Positions 40,418 to 52,000 of a stretch of 64,000 nucleotides of DNA are shown piece after piece (the first letter of the stretch is position 1; every line of letters starts with the position of its first letter). The stretch covers positions 806,001-870,000 of the forward strand of contig NC_006046.2 of the NCBI RefSeq assembly GCF_000006445.2, in the 5' to 3' direction. Made by a program: the position numbers and the translations under genes. Under the pieces are notes generated by a model, which saw nothing but the letters and a program-made list of their open reading frames with translations, was not told the origin of the DNA and searched no databases. This stretch comes from Debaryomyces hansenii CBS767. Lineage: Eukaryota; Ascomycota; Pichiomycetes; Serinales; Debaryomycetaceae.

Positions 40418-43000
40418 TTACCAACCAAACAACCTCGATGCAAATCCCCCAGTTGCCTGAGCTTTTTCCTTCGTCTCATGCGATTTGATATCTCGAGATC
40501 CCGTCACGATTCCATTCAAATTCTTATTTGATCGACTCTCACTAATCATCTTATATACTTCTGACGAATTCAATTTAACCTTATAATTTCCCAGTTTATG
40601 CTGGTCCAAATCACGACGAGTTGATTTGCTATGCGGAATCGGCAATTCGTTAACACCGCTATATCTAGAAATTGAATCATAACCAGTACGTCCACTTATT
40701 ACACTGTTGGCATAACTTCCCTTACGATGTAGACTTCCCATAACTGGAGACCGAATTTTTACGGGGTTGAAAGTAGGTTGAACTTTTCTAGCTTGCGACT
40801 TTACAGACTTTGAATCTGCATTGCTATTCAAGTCGCTAGTGTACTGAGAGAGGTTCCTCTGGGTGAATGACCTGTAAATTTGCTTCACATCTGCATTCAT
40901 AGGACGACCGTGATCATGTATACTATTCCTCGATTTCATTGTTCTGTTCTGTCCACTTTCAATTGCTGTAGTGCTCGGTTCCATCCAATTACTCTCAGAA
41001 GTATATAGCTCACTACGTGAAGATCTACGAGATTTCACAAAGCCACTATTATTACCACCATTTCTAGTCTTATTATATTCAGATAATGAAGTAGTGGGGA
41101 ATATTTGGTCCTCAAAGGTTTCATTATACTGAGAATTTGCTGCATCATCTGCATCTCTTTCGATAGGCCCATGGAAATATGAGCCTCTTGTGTAGTTAAT
41201 CTGTGGACGTGAAAAGGATGACGCTACTGATATGGGTCTTGAAGGGGGTCTGGAATTAAACGTTATGGATTTAGTAGTATGAATATTGTCTTCATATTCA
41301 TCTAATAACGAGTCCATAGACGAATCTGATTTATTATCTTGTGATTTGTGAGCCTTGTTTTGAAATTGGGTAGAATTGTGATTTGGTAAATGTGTAGATC
41401 TCTTCGGTTTCGGTTGATGTACTTCAGGGTTTTGGTTTAACGTCAAAGGTGCGTTCATTTTATCAGAGCCAAAAATACCTTTTGAATTCGTCAGTCTATC
41501 ATGAGTACCTTCTAGAATGGACTCTTTATTTACATCTAAGCTTGCCATTGCACTATTTATCGACTTGTCCGATTGTTTCTTTCTTAGCGACCACCCGGGA
41601 AGTAGTTGTGGATTTTTTGTTGGTGTTACAAGATTCACATTCGTGATATTTTCATTATGGGGTGATAATGGTGCAGATGGAGGTGACTCGGGTATTTCGT
41701 TGAAAATTATAGGAAATTGATAATTCATTGGATTTTCTGTGACTGGAATTTCATGCTTTTCGGAGCCAGAACTGGAATTCAATATGGTCCCTGAAACAGG
41801 GAGTTGCTTAGTTTCTTTACCGTTTGCAACATTCTTGGGTATTTCCATATCTTCACAGACATCTATAGAGCTCAATTGATTTATCCCAAAAAATAAATTT
41901 CTATACTTGACATTTCTTTCAAGCGTCCTTTCTAACAGATGGATAAGATTCTTATCATCCGAGTTTATAGAGATTTTCCAATATCTTTCAGGATTCACCA
42001 AAGGCAATATAAATTGGTTGAAATTGATTCTTAATATCTTCAACTTTGGCAATAATGGGTACACAAACGATGGTCCACAGGAAAGGTATGTTACATCACC
42101 ATTATGCAATTGAAAAATTTCAAATTCACCGTGTCCTAATAATCTACCTGACGACAGTTTTTCCATATCAGTCTTGTTATCATTCAATTGCTCGTCAAAT
42201 ACTAATATTCGTGAAGATTTATACTTAAATAGTGTCACTTTTTTATCCATATCCAAGCCAGTTTGCGGAGAAACCATCGATTCTTCAATTTTGCTACATT
42301 GAGATTCTGGAGTTTTGGACATTTTCTTCTTAGTCTTCAAGTTGTCTTTAGCTTCGTTTATAAGTGACCTCTCATTTATCCTATCATCGCTTTTCTTATA
42401 TCGTAGTATACTCTGTTTTCGAGGACTTAAATTCGATACCTGCAATTGATCATTGCTAATAGGAGAATTTATTTTGAGATTCATATCAAGTACGGGTGGT
42501 TTTTGTTTTGTATCTCGGTTATCTGTTTGTTCGTCGTCATTCCCATCATACGTCAACACAGGTGTCCTTATGGCGGCTGCTTGGGTGTCTATCTTAGGAA
42601 CATTCAGCGCATTCAATTTTTGGTCGGTATGACTCTTTGACTTCTGTTCGTTATCTCCTAGTCCATTCTCGTTACTATTTGTTTTCGTCTTAAAGTTATT
42701 TTTCGACTTGGTCTTATTTCGACGCTTCTTCTTCTTATTATTATTATTGTTAGGTGTATGCGATATTATTGGTTTGCTATTATTGCCGTTATGTTCATTA
42801 TTATCATTGCAATTGCGTATATCTGTACCCTCTTTCTTTCTAGAACTATCTCTTTCCGAATCAATGGCTGTATTTATGTTATGGTTCACTATCCGCTCTT
42901 GTTGATACTCTTGTAGATTTTTAGAAATGGAGCTCCTTTCACTTATTATCTTCTCTTGCGGTGATTTAGCAGGTGAACTTGAACTTTCATGCTTCCCCAT
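40418..43000 (-). CDS. INP1: Peroxisome-inheritance protein Inp1-like
   Basis: The first ATG is at 43000 (MGKHESSSS), giving 860 residues; the frame extends to a TTG at 43015. A conserved globular block (about 245-375) reads VTLFKYKSSRILVFDEQ, then LLGHGEFEIFQLHNGDVTYLSCG and LRINFNQFILPLVNPERYWKI. This is the Inp1 core domain. Inp1 tethers peroxisomes at the mother cell cortex through Pex3. The remainder is Asn/Ser/Lys-rich disorder, and the protein is about twice the S. cerevisiae length (420). The end is a short conserved GGFASRLFGW. The N-terminal region contains a poly-Asn/Lys stretch. Confidence 0.65.
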   Translation of the reverse strand: MGKHESSSSPAKSPQEKIISERSSISKNLQEYQQERIVNHNINTAIDSERDSSRKKEGTDIRNCNDNNEHNGNNSKPIISHTPNNNNNKKKKRRNKTKSKNNFKTKTNSNENGLGDNEQKSKSHTDQKLNALNVPKIDTQAAAIRTPVLTYDGNDDEQTDNRDTKQKPPVLDMNLKINSPISNDQLQVSNLSPRKQSILRYKKSDDRINERSLINEAKDNLKTKKKMSKTPESQCSKIEESMVSPQTGLDMDKKVTLFKYKSSRILVFDEQLNDNKTDMEKLSSGRLLGHGEFEIFQLHNGDVTYLSCGPSFVYPLLPKLKILRINFNQFILPLVNPERYWKISINSDDKNLIHLLERTLERNVKYRNLFFGINQLSSIDVCEDMEIPKNVANGKETKQLPVSGTILNSSSGSEKHEIPVTENPMNYQFPIIFNEIPESPPSAPLSPHNENITNVNLVTPTKNPQLLPGWSLRKKQSDKSINSAMASLDVNKESILEGTHDRLTNSKGIFGSDKMNAPLTLNQNPEVHQPKPKRSTHLPNHNSTQFQNKAHKSQDNKSDSSMDSLLDEYEDNIHTTKSITFNSRPPSRPISVASSFSRPQINYTRGSYFHGPIERDADDAANSQYNETFEDQIFPTTSLSEYNKTRNGGNNSGFVKSRRSSRSELYTSESNWMEPSTTAIESGQNRTMKSRNSIHDHGRPMNADVKQIYRSFTQRNLSQYTSDLNSNADSKSVKSQARKVQPTFNPVKIRSPVMGSLHRKGSYANSVISGRTGYDSISRYSGVNELPIPHSKSTRRDLDQHKLGNYKVKLNSSEVYKMISESRSNKNLNGIVTGSRDIKSHETKEKAQATGGFASRLFGW

Positions 43001-43223
43001 GCTAACCTGAAACAATGTATTCTTATATATAAACAGGTAATCTTTGCAGTGTGATTGAGTATTGTTTATGTAAAAATTGTGAGCTCTATTGAACCCTCGG
43101 CTACACTTTTGTTGTGGGGTTTCCTCACTGTATATAAAACAGATAAAAAGATCTCTATATATTGCACAATTAAATTAATATATGACTAACAAGTCAATCG
43201 AACTATACAAGAATCTATACCCG

Positions 43224-44084
43224 TTAAGTTGCTCCTAACACTTGGCCTTCTCCTGCAAAAGAATTGGTTCTTGCTCCTGTGGTAACAGGAATATCGTTGA
43301 GAGCAGACTCAGGATCACTACTCAAGAGAGGGTTATAGCTAACACCCCTTTGTTCGATAGCCTCTTCTTCTTTGTAATACACCACTAAAGAGCGCAACGC
43401 ATTGATTGGAGTTTGTAATTTTCTTTCGATGAATAATATAGCTTTCAGTGGTGGGTATAAAAATTTGATATATCCTAATGCCAACAAATAGCCAGAAGAA
43501 ATTCCAGCCAAATGTCCCCAAAACGACGATCCTGGAATCAAAACCATACAGACTATCAAGAAGATAAATGGTGAGTACAACGTAGGAATTGATACTTCCG
43601 ACCCTTGGTATTTGAACGTGTAGATCACTGGAGTAGTGTGATGCTCCTTATATGCCATGAAACTCATAAACAGGAAGACCACTCCAGATAACCCAATAAC
43701 TTGGGTGTTAGGATATAAGAGCTTTCCGACAATACAGAATTGTAAACCTGCGGTAACAGCTAACACGTTAAGGGTAACGCCTGTGAAAACCGTACCGTTA
43801 GTTCTTTCAAATATAGCCAATGGGGAGAATAATCCAACGACGTTTAATAACCAGTGGGTAAAGCCACGATGGAACAACAAGTAGAACGAAAGACGATTTA
43901 AATCGAATTCGAATGGAGCATTTGGATATAATGAGAACTTTTGACTCAACGCTTGATTTGAACAAAGATCGATAACTAGCAACAAAAACGTGAAAACTGA
44001 CAAACCAACAGTCAAGGCAGGATACTGGGTAATTGTGGCAAGGTTAGGCAATGCTAACTTATTGATAAACAGAGGTGACAGCAT
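43224..44084 (-). CDS. RBD2: Rhomboid protease Rbd2
   Basis: The 286-residue membrane protein has about six hydrophobic helices. The rhomboid catalytic pair is visible: Ser in GLSGVVFLF (the GxSG motif) and His in WGHLAGISSGYLL. FHRGFTHWLLNVVGL in helix 2 carries the conserved HxxxN-like motif. It probably resides in the Golgi/ER. The C-terminal tail is polar. Mitochondrial Pcp1 is a less likely alternative because no transit peptide is seen. Confidence 0.85.
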   Translation of the reverse strand: MLSPLFINKLALPNLATITQYPALTVGLSVFTFLLLVIDLCSNQALSQKFSLYPNAPFEFDLNRLSFYLLFHRGFTHWLLNVVGLFSPLAIFERTNGTVFTGVTLNVLAVTAGLQFCIVGKLLYPNTQVIGLSGVVFLFMSFMAYKEHHTTPVIYTFKYQGSEVSIPTLYSPFIFLIVCMVLIPGSSFWGHLAGISSGYLLALGYIKFLYPPLKAILFIERKLQTPINALRSLVVYYKEEEAIEQRGVSYNPLLSSDPESALNDIPVTTGARTNSFAGEGQVLGAT

Positions 44085-44436
44085 TGAATATTTAATGGTA
44101 CAGCCTTCTTTTAGAGTAAAACAACTGTCATCATTATTTTGATCTCAAATGAAAAAAATCTCGCGACTGTTCCAAAACTCAACTACGATATTTGACATTA
44201 AATCATAAGATATTTATCTATAAATGTAATTTTATAGCCCTAAGTCTGAGAAAGAGCTCTAGAATAATAATACTATTCGATTGGGTTCGTAGTTTTGCAA
44301 GCCAATCGTCACATTTGCTGTGGCTCGGTATTATTAAGCGTATATCACATATATTCTCTGTTTATTTTGGTCAAATCAGCCACAAATAGTCTGTATTGAA
44401 GCATGCTATCTTGTTCATCTTTCATCTACTTCAGAT
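44085..44436. other. Spacer between RBD2 and MED9
   Basis: 352 bp with no supported gene. It contains the RBD2 upstream region and the MED9 3' flank. No tRNA or motif was recognised. Confidence 0.5.
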
Positions 44437-44925
44437 TCAACTTTCTCCTAATTCGGATTCTACTCTTTGCTTGAACTTATTTAAAAAATGGGCTTTTTTC
44501 TCGTTGCTGAGCTTCAAGTTCTGAATCCTCGTCTCTCTAAACTTCACGGATTCACTAATCCCTGGAATATCTTGCAAGTTTTGTTTCATTTTCGATAGTT
44601 TCAACCGTATACTTCCGGCATTATTGTCAAAATCTTTGGCCAGTATATGTCCATTCTGTAAATCATTTAATAGGTTGTATAAATCGGGTAATAATTCTGT
44701 CGTTTGTAATTTTTGCAACGGATCTCTGTGGTCTTCATTGTTATTCTCCTCGCTATCAATGTCCATAGCATCTTTTGGGGCGGTTTCTGGGGATGCTGAC
44801 CTGGCCGCCGATGTCTCCATATTCGGTTTATTGGATGAACTGGTTTTCTTCATTCGATCTTCAGCCAAAGGGCTCAGTTCTCTTGGCGTCTTAGCTTTTG
44901 GTGACAGTGCTTTTGGCGAACTCAT
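44437..44925 (-). CDS. CSE2: Mediator subunit 9
   Basis: The 162-residue protein has a low-complexity N-terminus with repeated S-P-K motifs, and a helical C-terminal half (about 75-155). The block ELLPDLYNLLNDLQNGHI, followed by KDFDNNAGSIRLKLSKMKQNL, fits the Med9/Cse2 domain of the Mediator middle module. Length agrees with S. cerevisiae Cse2 (149). The assignment rests on the pattern of that block. It sits opposite ENV7 across a 156-bp divergent promoter. Confidence 0.75.
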   Translation of the reverse strand: MSSPKALSPKAKTPRELSPLAEDRMKKTSSSNKPNMETSAARSASPETAPKDAMDIDSEENNNEDHRDPLQKLQTTELLPDLYNLLNDLQNGHILAKDFDNNAGSIRLKLSKMKQNLQDIPGISESVKFRETRIQNLKLSNEKKAHFLNKFKQRVESELGES

Positions 44926-45081
44926 CTTATCTTAATGTTCTATTGGATTCAAGTTAATTATCGAGTTGATGTACTAATTGGTTTCTTCTATCATCAAAAA
45001 GTCGCACGCAGATTGACAAAATACTAATAAAGACATGATAATTTTTATCAATATCAAGCTATTTATTCATAACAATTGACC

Positions 45082-46161
45082 ATGGAGACGTTATTGACTG
45101 TATTCAGTAAGTGTTTACCATGCTTTCCAGATTTATCAACTCCTTATGTGTCAATAAACAACGCAAAATATAAAATTATTCGCTTATTGGGAGAGGGGGG
45201 ATTCTCGTACGTCTATTTGGTATCTCATAAGTCAAATAACAATTCACAGTATGCACTTAAGAAAATAAGATGTCCCTTCGGCTCAGACGATGAAACCTTC
45301 AAGAATGCCATGAAAGAAATTAAGAACTACCATCGCTTCTCAAACTCCAAAACGCCCTATATTATCCAATCTATAGACGAGACCATTATCAATGAGAATG
45401 ACGGATCAAAGACTATCTATATTCTTTTGCCATATTTTGAGAATTCATTACAAGACATTATCACTTACAATGTGTTGAACGATCTAACAATGGATGAAGA
45501 TGAAATATTGAAAATATTCATTGGCGTATGTAGAGGACTACAAGCTATGCACAAATTCAAGAGAACCGGACGAACACATAGCACAGCGAACGACGAGGAG
45601 GAGGAGGACTTGCTTTTACCTGCAGCAAGTGACGACGAAGACGGTGTAAGTGCATCCAACGGCACCGAATTGCAAGAACTTACACCTTTCGCTCATAGGG
45701 ATATCAAGCCAGCTAATGTTATGTTGTCAGCTGAAGGATTGCCGGTGTTGGTCGACTTAGGATCTTGCTCCAAAGCTAACTTTTCAATAAAGAACCGTCA
45801 ACAGGCCTTGACTTTAACAGACTTTGCTCAAGAGCATTGCACACTTCCATACAGAGCTCCAGAGTTACTCGATGTAGCCACTAATACAGAGATTACTGAA
45901 AAGACAGACATATGGTCCTTAGGGTGTTTGTTATATGCATGCTGCTTCGGTTTTTCACCCTTCGAGAAATTGGAAATAGAACAGGGTGCAAACTTAAACT
46001 TGGCTATTTCTCAAGGTAACTACTCCATACCACAAAATAACAAGGGCTACTCGGATGAATTGATTTCGTTGATCAAAGATTGCTTGGTCTTAGACAGTCT
46101 GAAGAGACCTTCTGTAGATGAATTGTTGGATAAAGCCTTGGAGTTGACAAGACGTCAATAG
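45082..46161 (+). CDS. ENV7: Env7-like vacuolar protein kinase
   Basis: The first ATG is 45082, giving 359 residues. The Cys pair in SKCLPCF (residues 11 and 14) could be palmitoylated, as in Env7, which sits at the vacuole membrane and limits fusion. Kinase motifs: glycine loop GEGGFSYVYLV, ATP Lys in ALKKI, catalytic HRDIKPANVM, metal-binding DLGS (replacing DFG, as in NAK-family kinases), and PYRAPELLD. An acidic insertion (about 165-205, DEEEEDLLL and DDEDG) lies just before the HRD loop. This is a STK16-like kinase, and the NAK family is secure. Confidence 0.85.
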   Translation: METLLTVFSKCLPCFPDLSTPYVSINNAKYKIIRLLGEGGFSYVYLVSHKSNNNSQYALKKIRCPFGSDDETFKNAMKEIKNYHRFSNSKTPYIIQSIDETIINENDGSKTIYILLPYFENSLQDIITYNVLNDLTMDEDEILKIFIGVCRGLQAMHKFKRTGRTHSTANDEEEEDLLLPAASDDEDGVSASNGTELQELTPFAHRDIKPANVMLSAEGLPVLVDLGSCSKANFSIKNRQQALTLTDFAQEHCTLPYRAPELLDVATNTEITEKTDIWSLGCLLYACCFGFSPFEKLEIEQGANLNLAISQGNYSIPQNNKGYSDELISLIKDCLVLDSLKRPSVDELLDKALELTRRQ

Positions 46162-46363
46162 TAGATCAGTAATCACGTGAAAATATAGAACACGTCTAAC
46201 AATGAATAATAGTTACTTGTTCATCACCAAATAATTAACATGAATGATAACATACAATAGTATTAATAGTTTATATTGGTCGTTACAATAGTATACAGAT
46301 GGTTTATTAGCTTTAATTTTTTCATACCTTAATTATTTTACTTTAATTTTACCAAAAAAAAAA

Positions 46364-46993
46364 ATGACTTTAACGAAATATCAACGAGGTGAATCTATTG
46401 AGGGTTGGAATGATTGCCCTGTTTATATCCCTAGTAGTAGCTCTACATCGAGTCTTAATTCTGGTTCCAGTAGAACGTCTAGAAAAAGACCTCCGAGGAG
46501 ATTAGGTCACAACATAGATGGAACACCAATATCAAGTCGATCTGCAACCCCCGTCAGCATACCTACCCCTACACCACCAATACCCACCAGGAACCTGAGT
46601 TCTTCTACAAACTTGGAGAGAGATCTTAAACTAATTAATAATTCCTCGGGTAAAAAAGATCAAGTTGATACGAAAGTTGATACTGATATTAACGATACAA
46701 CTATTAATACTATGTTGGATGACTTATTGCGACATCCTACCACGCTACAAGTGAATGAAATCAAACATTACCAGAGTAAGCTTGAGGATGTTGTTAGCAC
46801 GTTGAACGACAAGGATAAGTTATTCTTAAACGATATTCTCGTTAAAGTGCTCAAGGTTCCATCTAACGGAGACGGCAGATCAATTGCGAATATCAAGCAG
46901 GAAATCTTGATGTACATGATGGCTAACCAGGGGGTAAGTACATGGTGTGCTCCATTAAAAAAGACTATTGAAGGTTTGAAAATAAATACTTAA
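46364..46993 (+). CDS. SRA1-domain protein
   Basis: The 209-residue protein has the GWNDCPVYIP motif near the N-terminus, then a Ser/Thr/Pro-rich linker and a C-terminal helical region (about 115-205) ending VSTWCAPLKKTIEGL. This matches the pattern of SRA1/Sec31-like domain proteins, where GWNDPP opens and VxxWMxxxKxxI closes the fold. Its role in yeasts is unclear. Eleven consecutive A bases precede the ATG at 46364. It converges on SUI3 with only 88 bp between stops. Confidence 0.5.
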   Translation: MTLTKYQRGESIEGWNDCPVYIPSSSSTSSLNSGSSRTSRKRPPRRLGHNIDGTPISSRSATPVSIPTPTPPIPTRNLSSSTNLERDLKLINNSSGKKDQVDTKVDTDINDTTINTMLDDLLRHPTTLQVNEIKHYQSKLEDVVSTLNDKDKLFLNDILVKVLKVPSNGDGRSIANIKQEILMYMMANQGVSTWCAPLKKTIEGLKINT

Positions 46994-47081
46994 ATAAGAT
47001 GGTTTATTATTATTATACATAGAGACAATAAAAAAAGCTATATACCTATTGCAGATGAATATATGTGTAAACCCTAACTCC

Positions 47082-47936
47082 TCATACTCTCTTTCTTCTA
47101 CCAATTTGGGCTTGGAAACCGGTCTTAATAGAAGAGACTGATCTGGTGGATCCACATGCATTACAACTCAAGAAGTGCAATCTATTAGCAGATTCTCTCT
47201 TCAATTCAGTATTCATAGACTTACAAGTCTTACAAGTAACGTATTCTATGATATATCTTCTCAAAACAGATTCCATTTGCTTTGGTTGGAACTTACCCTT
47301 TAGCACCAATCTCTTTTCACCATCAATAGACCCAGATGTACCCAATTCTGCGAACAAAAATTGTATCAAGTGTTCTGGGTTTCTTTGTAAAACGGTAGCA
47401 ATTTCTTGAACATTTGCAAATAAGGTCTTCTTGGAACCTTCTCTTTGGCAAACTGGTGGTGGAATACGGAACTTTGGACCACTCTTGTCTCCAGCCAATT
47501 CGGGGTTGTTCTTCTTTAAGATCGAAAAGAAACGAGATAACAAATCTTCGTATTGTAATCCCCCAACAGCTTCGGTGGCGGAAGTAGTGCTTTCAGTCTT
47601 GGATGAAGTTGGTGCTATATCTTCAAGCCCTGCTTGTTCTAATTGTTGTTCGAAATCAGCGGCATCCAGACTTTTGACAGCCTTCTTCTTCTTCTTTTTC
47701 AATGTAAGGTCACCTAATGATGCACTCAAGTCATCTGGAACTGGCGAATCGGTCTTTTCGTTAGCTTCCGATTCATCAGCCGCCTTCTTAGACTTCTTCT
47801 TCTTCTTCAAGCCTGCAAACATGTCGTCGACGTCACTTGAAGGTGCTGGAGATTCTGTGGCGGTTACCGAAGAATCTTCAGGCTTCTTCGTCTTCTTCTT
47901 CTTCTTCAAACTAGGATCGAACCCTAAATCACTCAT
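47082..47936 (-). CDS. SUI3: Translation initiation factor eIF2 beta
   Basis: The ATG at 47936 gives 284 residues; the S. cerevisiae protein has 285. The frame's extra upstream codons begin with TTG. Three Lys blocks ([16 protein letters not shown] and KKKKKK) in the N-terminal third bind eIF5 and eIF2B-epsilon. The core domain follows, and the C4 zinc finger (CKTC to CNAC, about 236-265) binds RNA. It is part of the ternary complex that carries Met-tRNAi to the 40S ribosome. Confidence 0.96.
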   Translation of the reverse strand: MSDLGFDPSLKKKKKTKKPEDSSVTATESPAPSSDVDDMFAGLKKKKKSKKAADESEANEKTDSPVPDDLSASLGDLTLKKKKKKAVKSLDAADFEQQLEQAGLEDIAPTSSKTESTTSATEAVGGLQYEDLLSRFFSILKKNNPELAGDKSGPKFRIPPPVCQREGSKKTLFANVQEIATVLQRNPEHLIQFLFAELGTSGSIDGEKRLVLKGKFQPKQMESVLRRYIIEYVTCKTCKSMNTELKRESANRLHFLSCNACGSTRSVSSIKTGFQAQIGRRKRV

Positions 47937-48175
47937 ATTATTCGTAGTTATAGATGATAAATGCAATATAAGCCTATACTTAGTTGTAATATGTAATACA
48001 AACTGAACACTACTTATTTAACAAGAGTGAAAAAATTTCAAGTGAGTCGTTCGAGTACTCGCACGACTTTTTTACTACTAGTATAGGGCCAAACTCCAGA
48101 CCTAAATATTGCAAAATATTATACTTTACTATATTATTTCTATATTAATATACACGGTAATGCCATTGGAGACAA

Positions 48176-48781
48176 TTAATTAATGCTCAAGTCACTGGCC
48201 TTTTTTTCTATTTCGTCGGTGGTCGTGGAGGCTGCTGCTTTTGCTCTATCATCTGCTTCCTTACTCTCAGTACCAGGCTTGTATGTGATCTTGGTTTCGT
48301 CATCATTTTCATCAACCGTGAAGTTGTCCTCGACAGCATACTTCTTCAATAACCAGTTCTCGATTTCTTCTTGGCCGTTATTTTCAGCTTCATACATTAC
48401 GTCATGGCCAGAACTATTCTTGACAAATACATCCACATTGTATTCATTACATAAAAGCTGCACAATCGATAAGTGGCCATTGTAGGCAGCCCAGTGTAAT
48501 GGAGTGTTACCACTTTCATTTTGTTGTGAAGCCAAGTTCTCTGCATCTTTCTGAGGAATAATGGATAATAAATATTTTATGACTTCAAAATGCCCGTTAG
48601 CGGCTGCCATGTGTATTGGGGTGCTTAATGTTATATCATCCTTGATGGTTAATAAGAGGCTCTTTGGAATCTCTTCGAAGACTTCCTTCAAGGTTTCTAA
48701 ATCTCCTTCTCTGGCATCGTAGATGATGCAGTCCATTTCTTCTTGACTTAATGATGTAATTTTTTCAGCTTCAGTTGACAT
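48176..48781 (-). CDS. YAR1: Ankyrin-repeat ribosome-assembly chaperone Yar1
   Basis: The ATG at 48781 gives 201 residues, equal to S. cerevisiae Yar1 (200). Two ankyrin repeats are clear (STPIHMAAANGHFEVIKYLL and GNTPLHWAAYNGHLSIVQLL), flanked by weaker ones. Acidic and polar segments follow. Yar1 protects Rps3 and carries it into 40S assembly. ATG choice is supported by the Yar1 length. Confidence 0.85.
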   Translation of the reverse strand: MSTEAEKITSLSQEEMDCIIYDAREGDLETLKEVFEEIPKSLLLTIKDDITLSTPIHMAAANGHFEVIKYLLSIIPQKDAENLASQQNESGNTPLHWAAYNGHLSIVQLLCNEYNVDVFVKNSSGHDVMYEAENNGQEEIENWLLKKYAVEDNFTVDENDDETKITYKPGTESKEADDRAKAAASTTTDEIEKKASDLSIN

Positions 48782-49023
48782 CTTGGTTATTCTGTACCTA
48801 TGTGTGTTTCCCACCTTGAAACTTTACTCTAAAGATAACCTTTGGTATAATTTATTCTATAATTATGTCCATCTTATCGTCCTCTAATGCGATGCAAAAA
48901 AAAATTTGAAAAATTACACTGCATATACCATACTCCAATATGAATTTGATTTAAACGTAGATTATAACGGCAAATTGGATCAAGAACTTCTTATAAGCTA
49001 ACGAAGCGTATTGATGCTATATA

Positions 49024-52000
49024 ATGGCACCAAAGATTGAGGAGATCCCTTCAATAAAAGAAGAGACTAAGCCAAAAAAGAATCCGTTTGCACCAAAGAC
49101 AAAGAAGACCACTATTCGAAGAGAAGCAAAGGATGTCTATGGAGCAAACGAACCACGTAAAGGTTTACATACACCCCAATATCAAAGCAAATCGCCAATT
49201 GATATTTTGTTCGCCGAAATTGAAGAAAAGTTGAGGGGATCCGTAGAGGATATAACTATAGATATTCTTTACGAAAGAATCATTGGAGATGAAATAACAG
49301 AAAGTGGAAATAAAGAGTTTTTAAGAAGATACAAGGTTATCGAGAGGATGCTCAATTATTTGATTCAGATACAAGAATTGTCAGAAGCGAATAGTCGAAT
49401 TCTGGACGATAAGAACTTGATAAAAATCTCGTTGCACGATATCAAGACGTTCAGTAAGTTGGTCAATTTGATACTTGAACATGGTATTTATCCAGCATTG
49501 AATTTGTTCAGAATAGGGGTTCCGTTTGAAAAACGATTACTAAATGACTTTTCGAAGAATAAGAAACCTCGAATAATCCATAAACTCCCTGTTAACCCAG
49601 ATCAGACAAGTACATCCAAGAAATATGAATATAATGAAATTCTTTTAACTCTTGTATATAGTAAATTTATGGAGGTATTTTCAGTGGATTCAGATGTCAA
49701 GAACTTATTAATTAAAGGGACAGGGTTTTCGGATTTTCTCACGGTCGCCATATCGCTAATAACTGTTCCCTACTTTAACGAAGAAAAAAAAAAGATGTAC
49801 TTAACTGAATATGATACAACTATATCGACCATGCCTGAAACTTACGAATTATTTCAAACCTACACATTACTTTTAACTACTCCTTCCCCTTCGTTCTTTA
49901 AGCAGTTCGTTATGTCTAAATTGCAAACGCTACACTATGATGCTCCGAGAAAAGATGGTTTATTGACTCTAGTGGAATTCGTTCTTGGTTTGAGAGAAAA
50001 TGATGAAGTGAACGTAGAAAAATTTGATCATGTTGCTAACGTGGTGTTGACAAAACCTAAATCTATTAGTACTGTCGAATATTTTACTAATATAGGTTCA
50101 CAATGTTATGACTTATTGGTTTTGATAAACAGGCCAGTAGTAACTAGTTGTATTGGATATGTGTTGGAGAAGCTATGGGATAAGAACAAATTGGTTGTTC
50201 GTGATTTTATATTGAAGAAAATATGGCAAAACTTTAATCCTGATAATAATCTGGATTCAGAAGTATTAGTTAGTGAAGCACAGTTGAATAATAACGTAAA
50301 TGTTTTGATTTCATTAACAAAAAAGGGCTTGTCTTCAGATTTATTGTCAGCATTATTCAATCCTATATTACTTCCTATTTGGTCATACTATGTGTTTCTT
50401 AGAAAGCAATCAAAATCAGCAGATGTCATAATGAGTGTTCTTGTTGGTTATTTCACGGTGATGAAAGATTTGTCAGACCTTGATGATGGGGTTTTTGGTC
50501 TCGATTCAATCGCAAAAAACATTCTTTTTGACGAAGGGGAATCTTGGAAATATGAAATGGGCAAGAATGATTTAGTTGAAATTGTCAGAAAGAAGCAAGA
50601 ATTTGTCTCCGATGCTGACTCAAAGGATAATAAAATAAACAAATTTTTGAGCAATTTAGACTCAAGTTGTGAATATTTCACGGATTTGTTGAGCGATATC
50701 GATGATGATTTAATTCTGAAGTTATTTATAAATATTTTGAAAAGGTGGTTTAGAATCAATAGTCTGAGCTCAATTTTAGGTAATGATTCCAGCGAAAATC
50801 CTTTTTTTATGCTAGTTGATTTACGTTTGCTAGAAAGTATCGGTAGCAAATTCAAAGAATCACTAGCAAAGACTCCATTTGAAATGCTTGAAATTGTAAA
50901 AAATATTCTTATGCTTCAGGAAAAAGGAAATCAGAATGATACAGCGGAAAAATTAGACTTGGTAGTAGGTACAATAGATTCTGCCGACGAAGACTCTGAT
51001 GACGAAGAAGATTTTGACAACGATAACGAATTATTGCTGCAATCATTTCCTGTAGTCTTAGAGCTTTTATCGGCCATTTTATCTGAATCTTCTTCTACAA
51101 ACTTGGATGAAGCATGTCATAAATTGCTCAAGGAAATTGCCAAGTTATTAGAAAACGTGAAAAATAATCCTTCTAATTTATCTTTGTCTGTAATTAATGG
51201 ATCCAAGTCATTACATGATAGAATTAAATTGCTCTTAGAAGGGGAAAAACCGCCAATTTCAACAAAAGATTTACATTCAAAAACCCTTGCCAGAGCGGTA
51301 ACAAGTTTGAACGATCCCCTAGTACCAATACGAGCGCACGGTCTATTCTTATTGAGACAGTTGGTAGAATCAAGAAGTGAGGTAATTTCGTTGGATTTCG
51401 TAATTAATTTGCATCTAATTCAGTTGAAAGATCCAGAACCATTTATTTATTTAAATGTTATTAAAGGCCTCCAGTGTTTGATTGAGTGGGATGAAACAGA
51501 AGTTCTAAGAATATTAACTAGCATTTACGTCAATGAGAAAAATGATACTGACATAGATGAAAGATTAAAAATTGGTGAAGTATTATTGCGGTATATTGAA
51601 AGCTCTAACGAACTATTTTCAGGAGAATCTGCCAGAATTATAGCTGATTCAACGCTTCATTTGATTAGAAGACCTTTTAGTGATTCTGACAAGGAAGATG
51701 ATAGATTACGTATGTCGGCTATGTCTTTATTAGGAACATGTTGTAAAGTCAATCCTATTGGTATAATCGACTCTTTGGAGGATGCGTTAAGTTGTGCTAT
51801 AGGTATTTTGCAGTTAGAAACCAATAAGGATAGTGCAATAATGAGAAGGACTGCAGTTGTTTTAATTCACGATTTAATTTTAGGCACTTCAAATTCCGAA
51901 AGAGTAGAATTTCCTAATGAATATAGAGAGAAGGTTGTGAATACATTGAAATATGTTTTAGAAACAGATAATGATTTACTTGTGAGAGAGCAAGCGCAGA

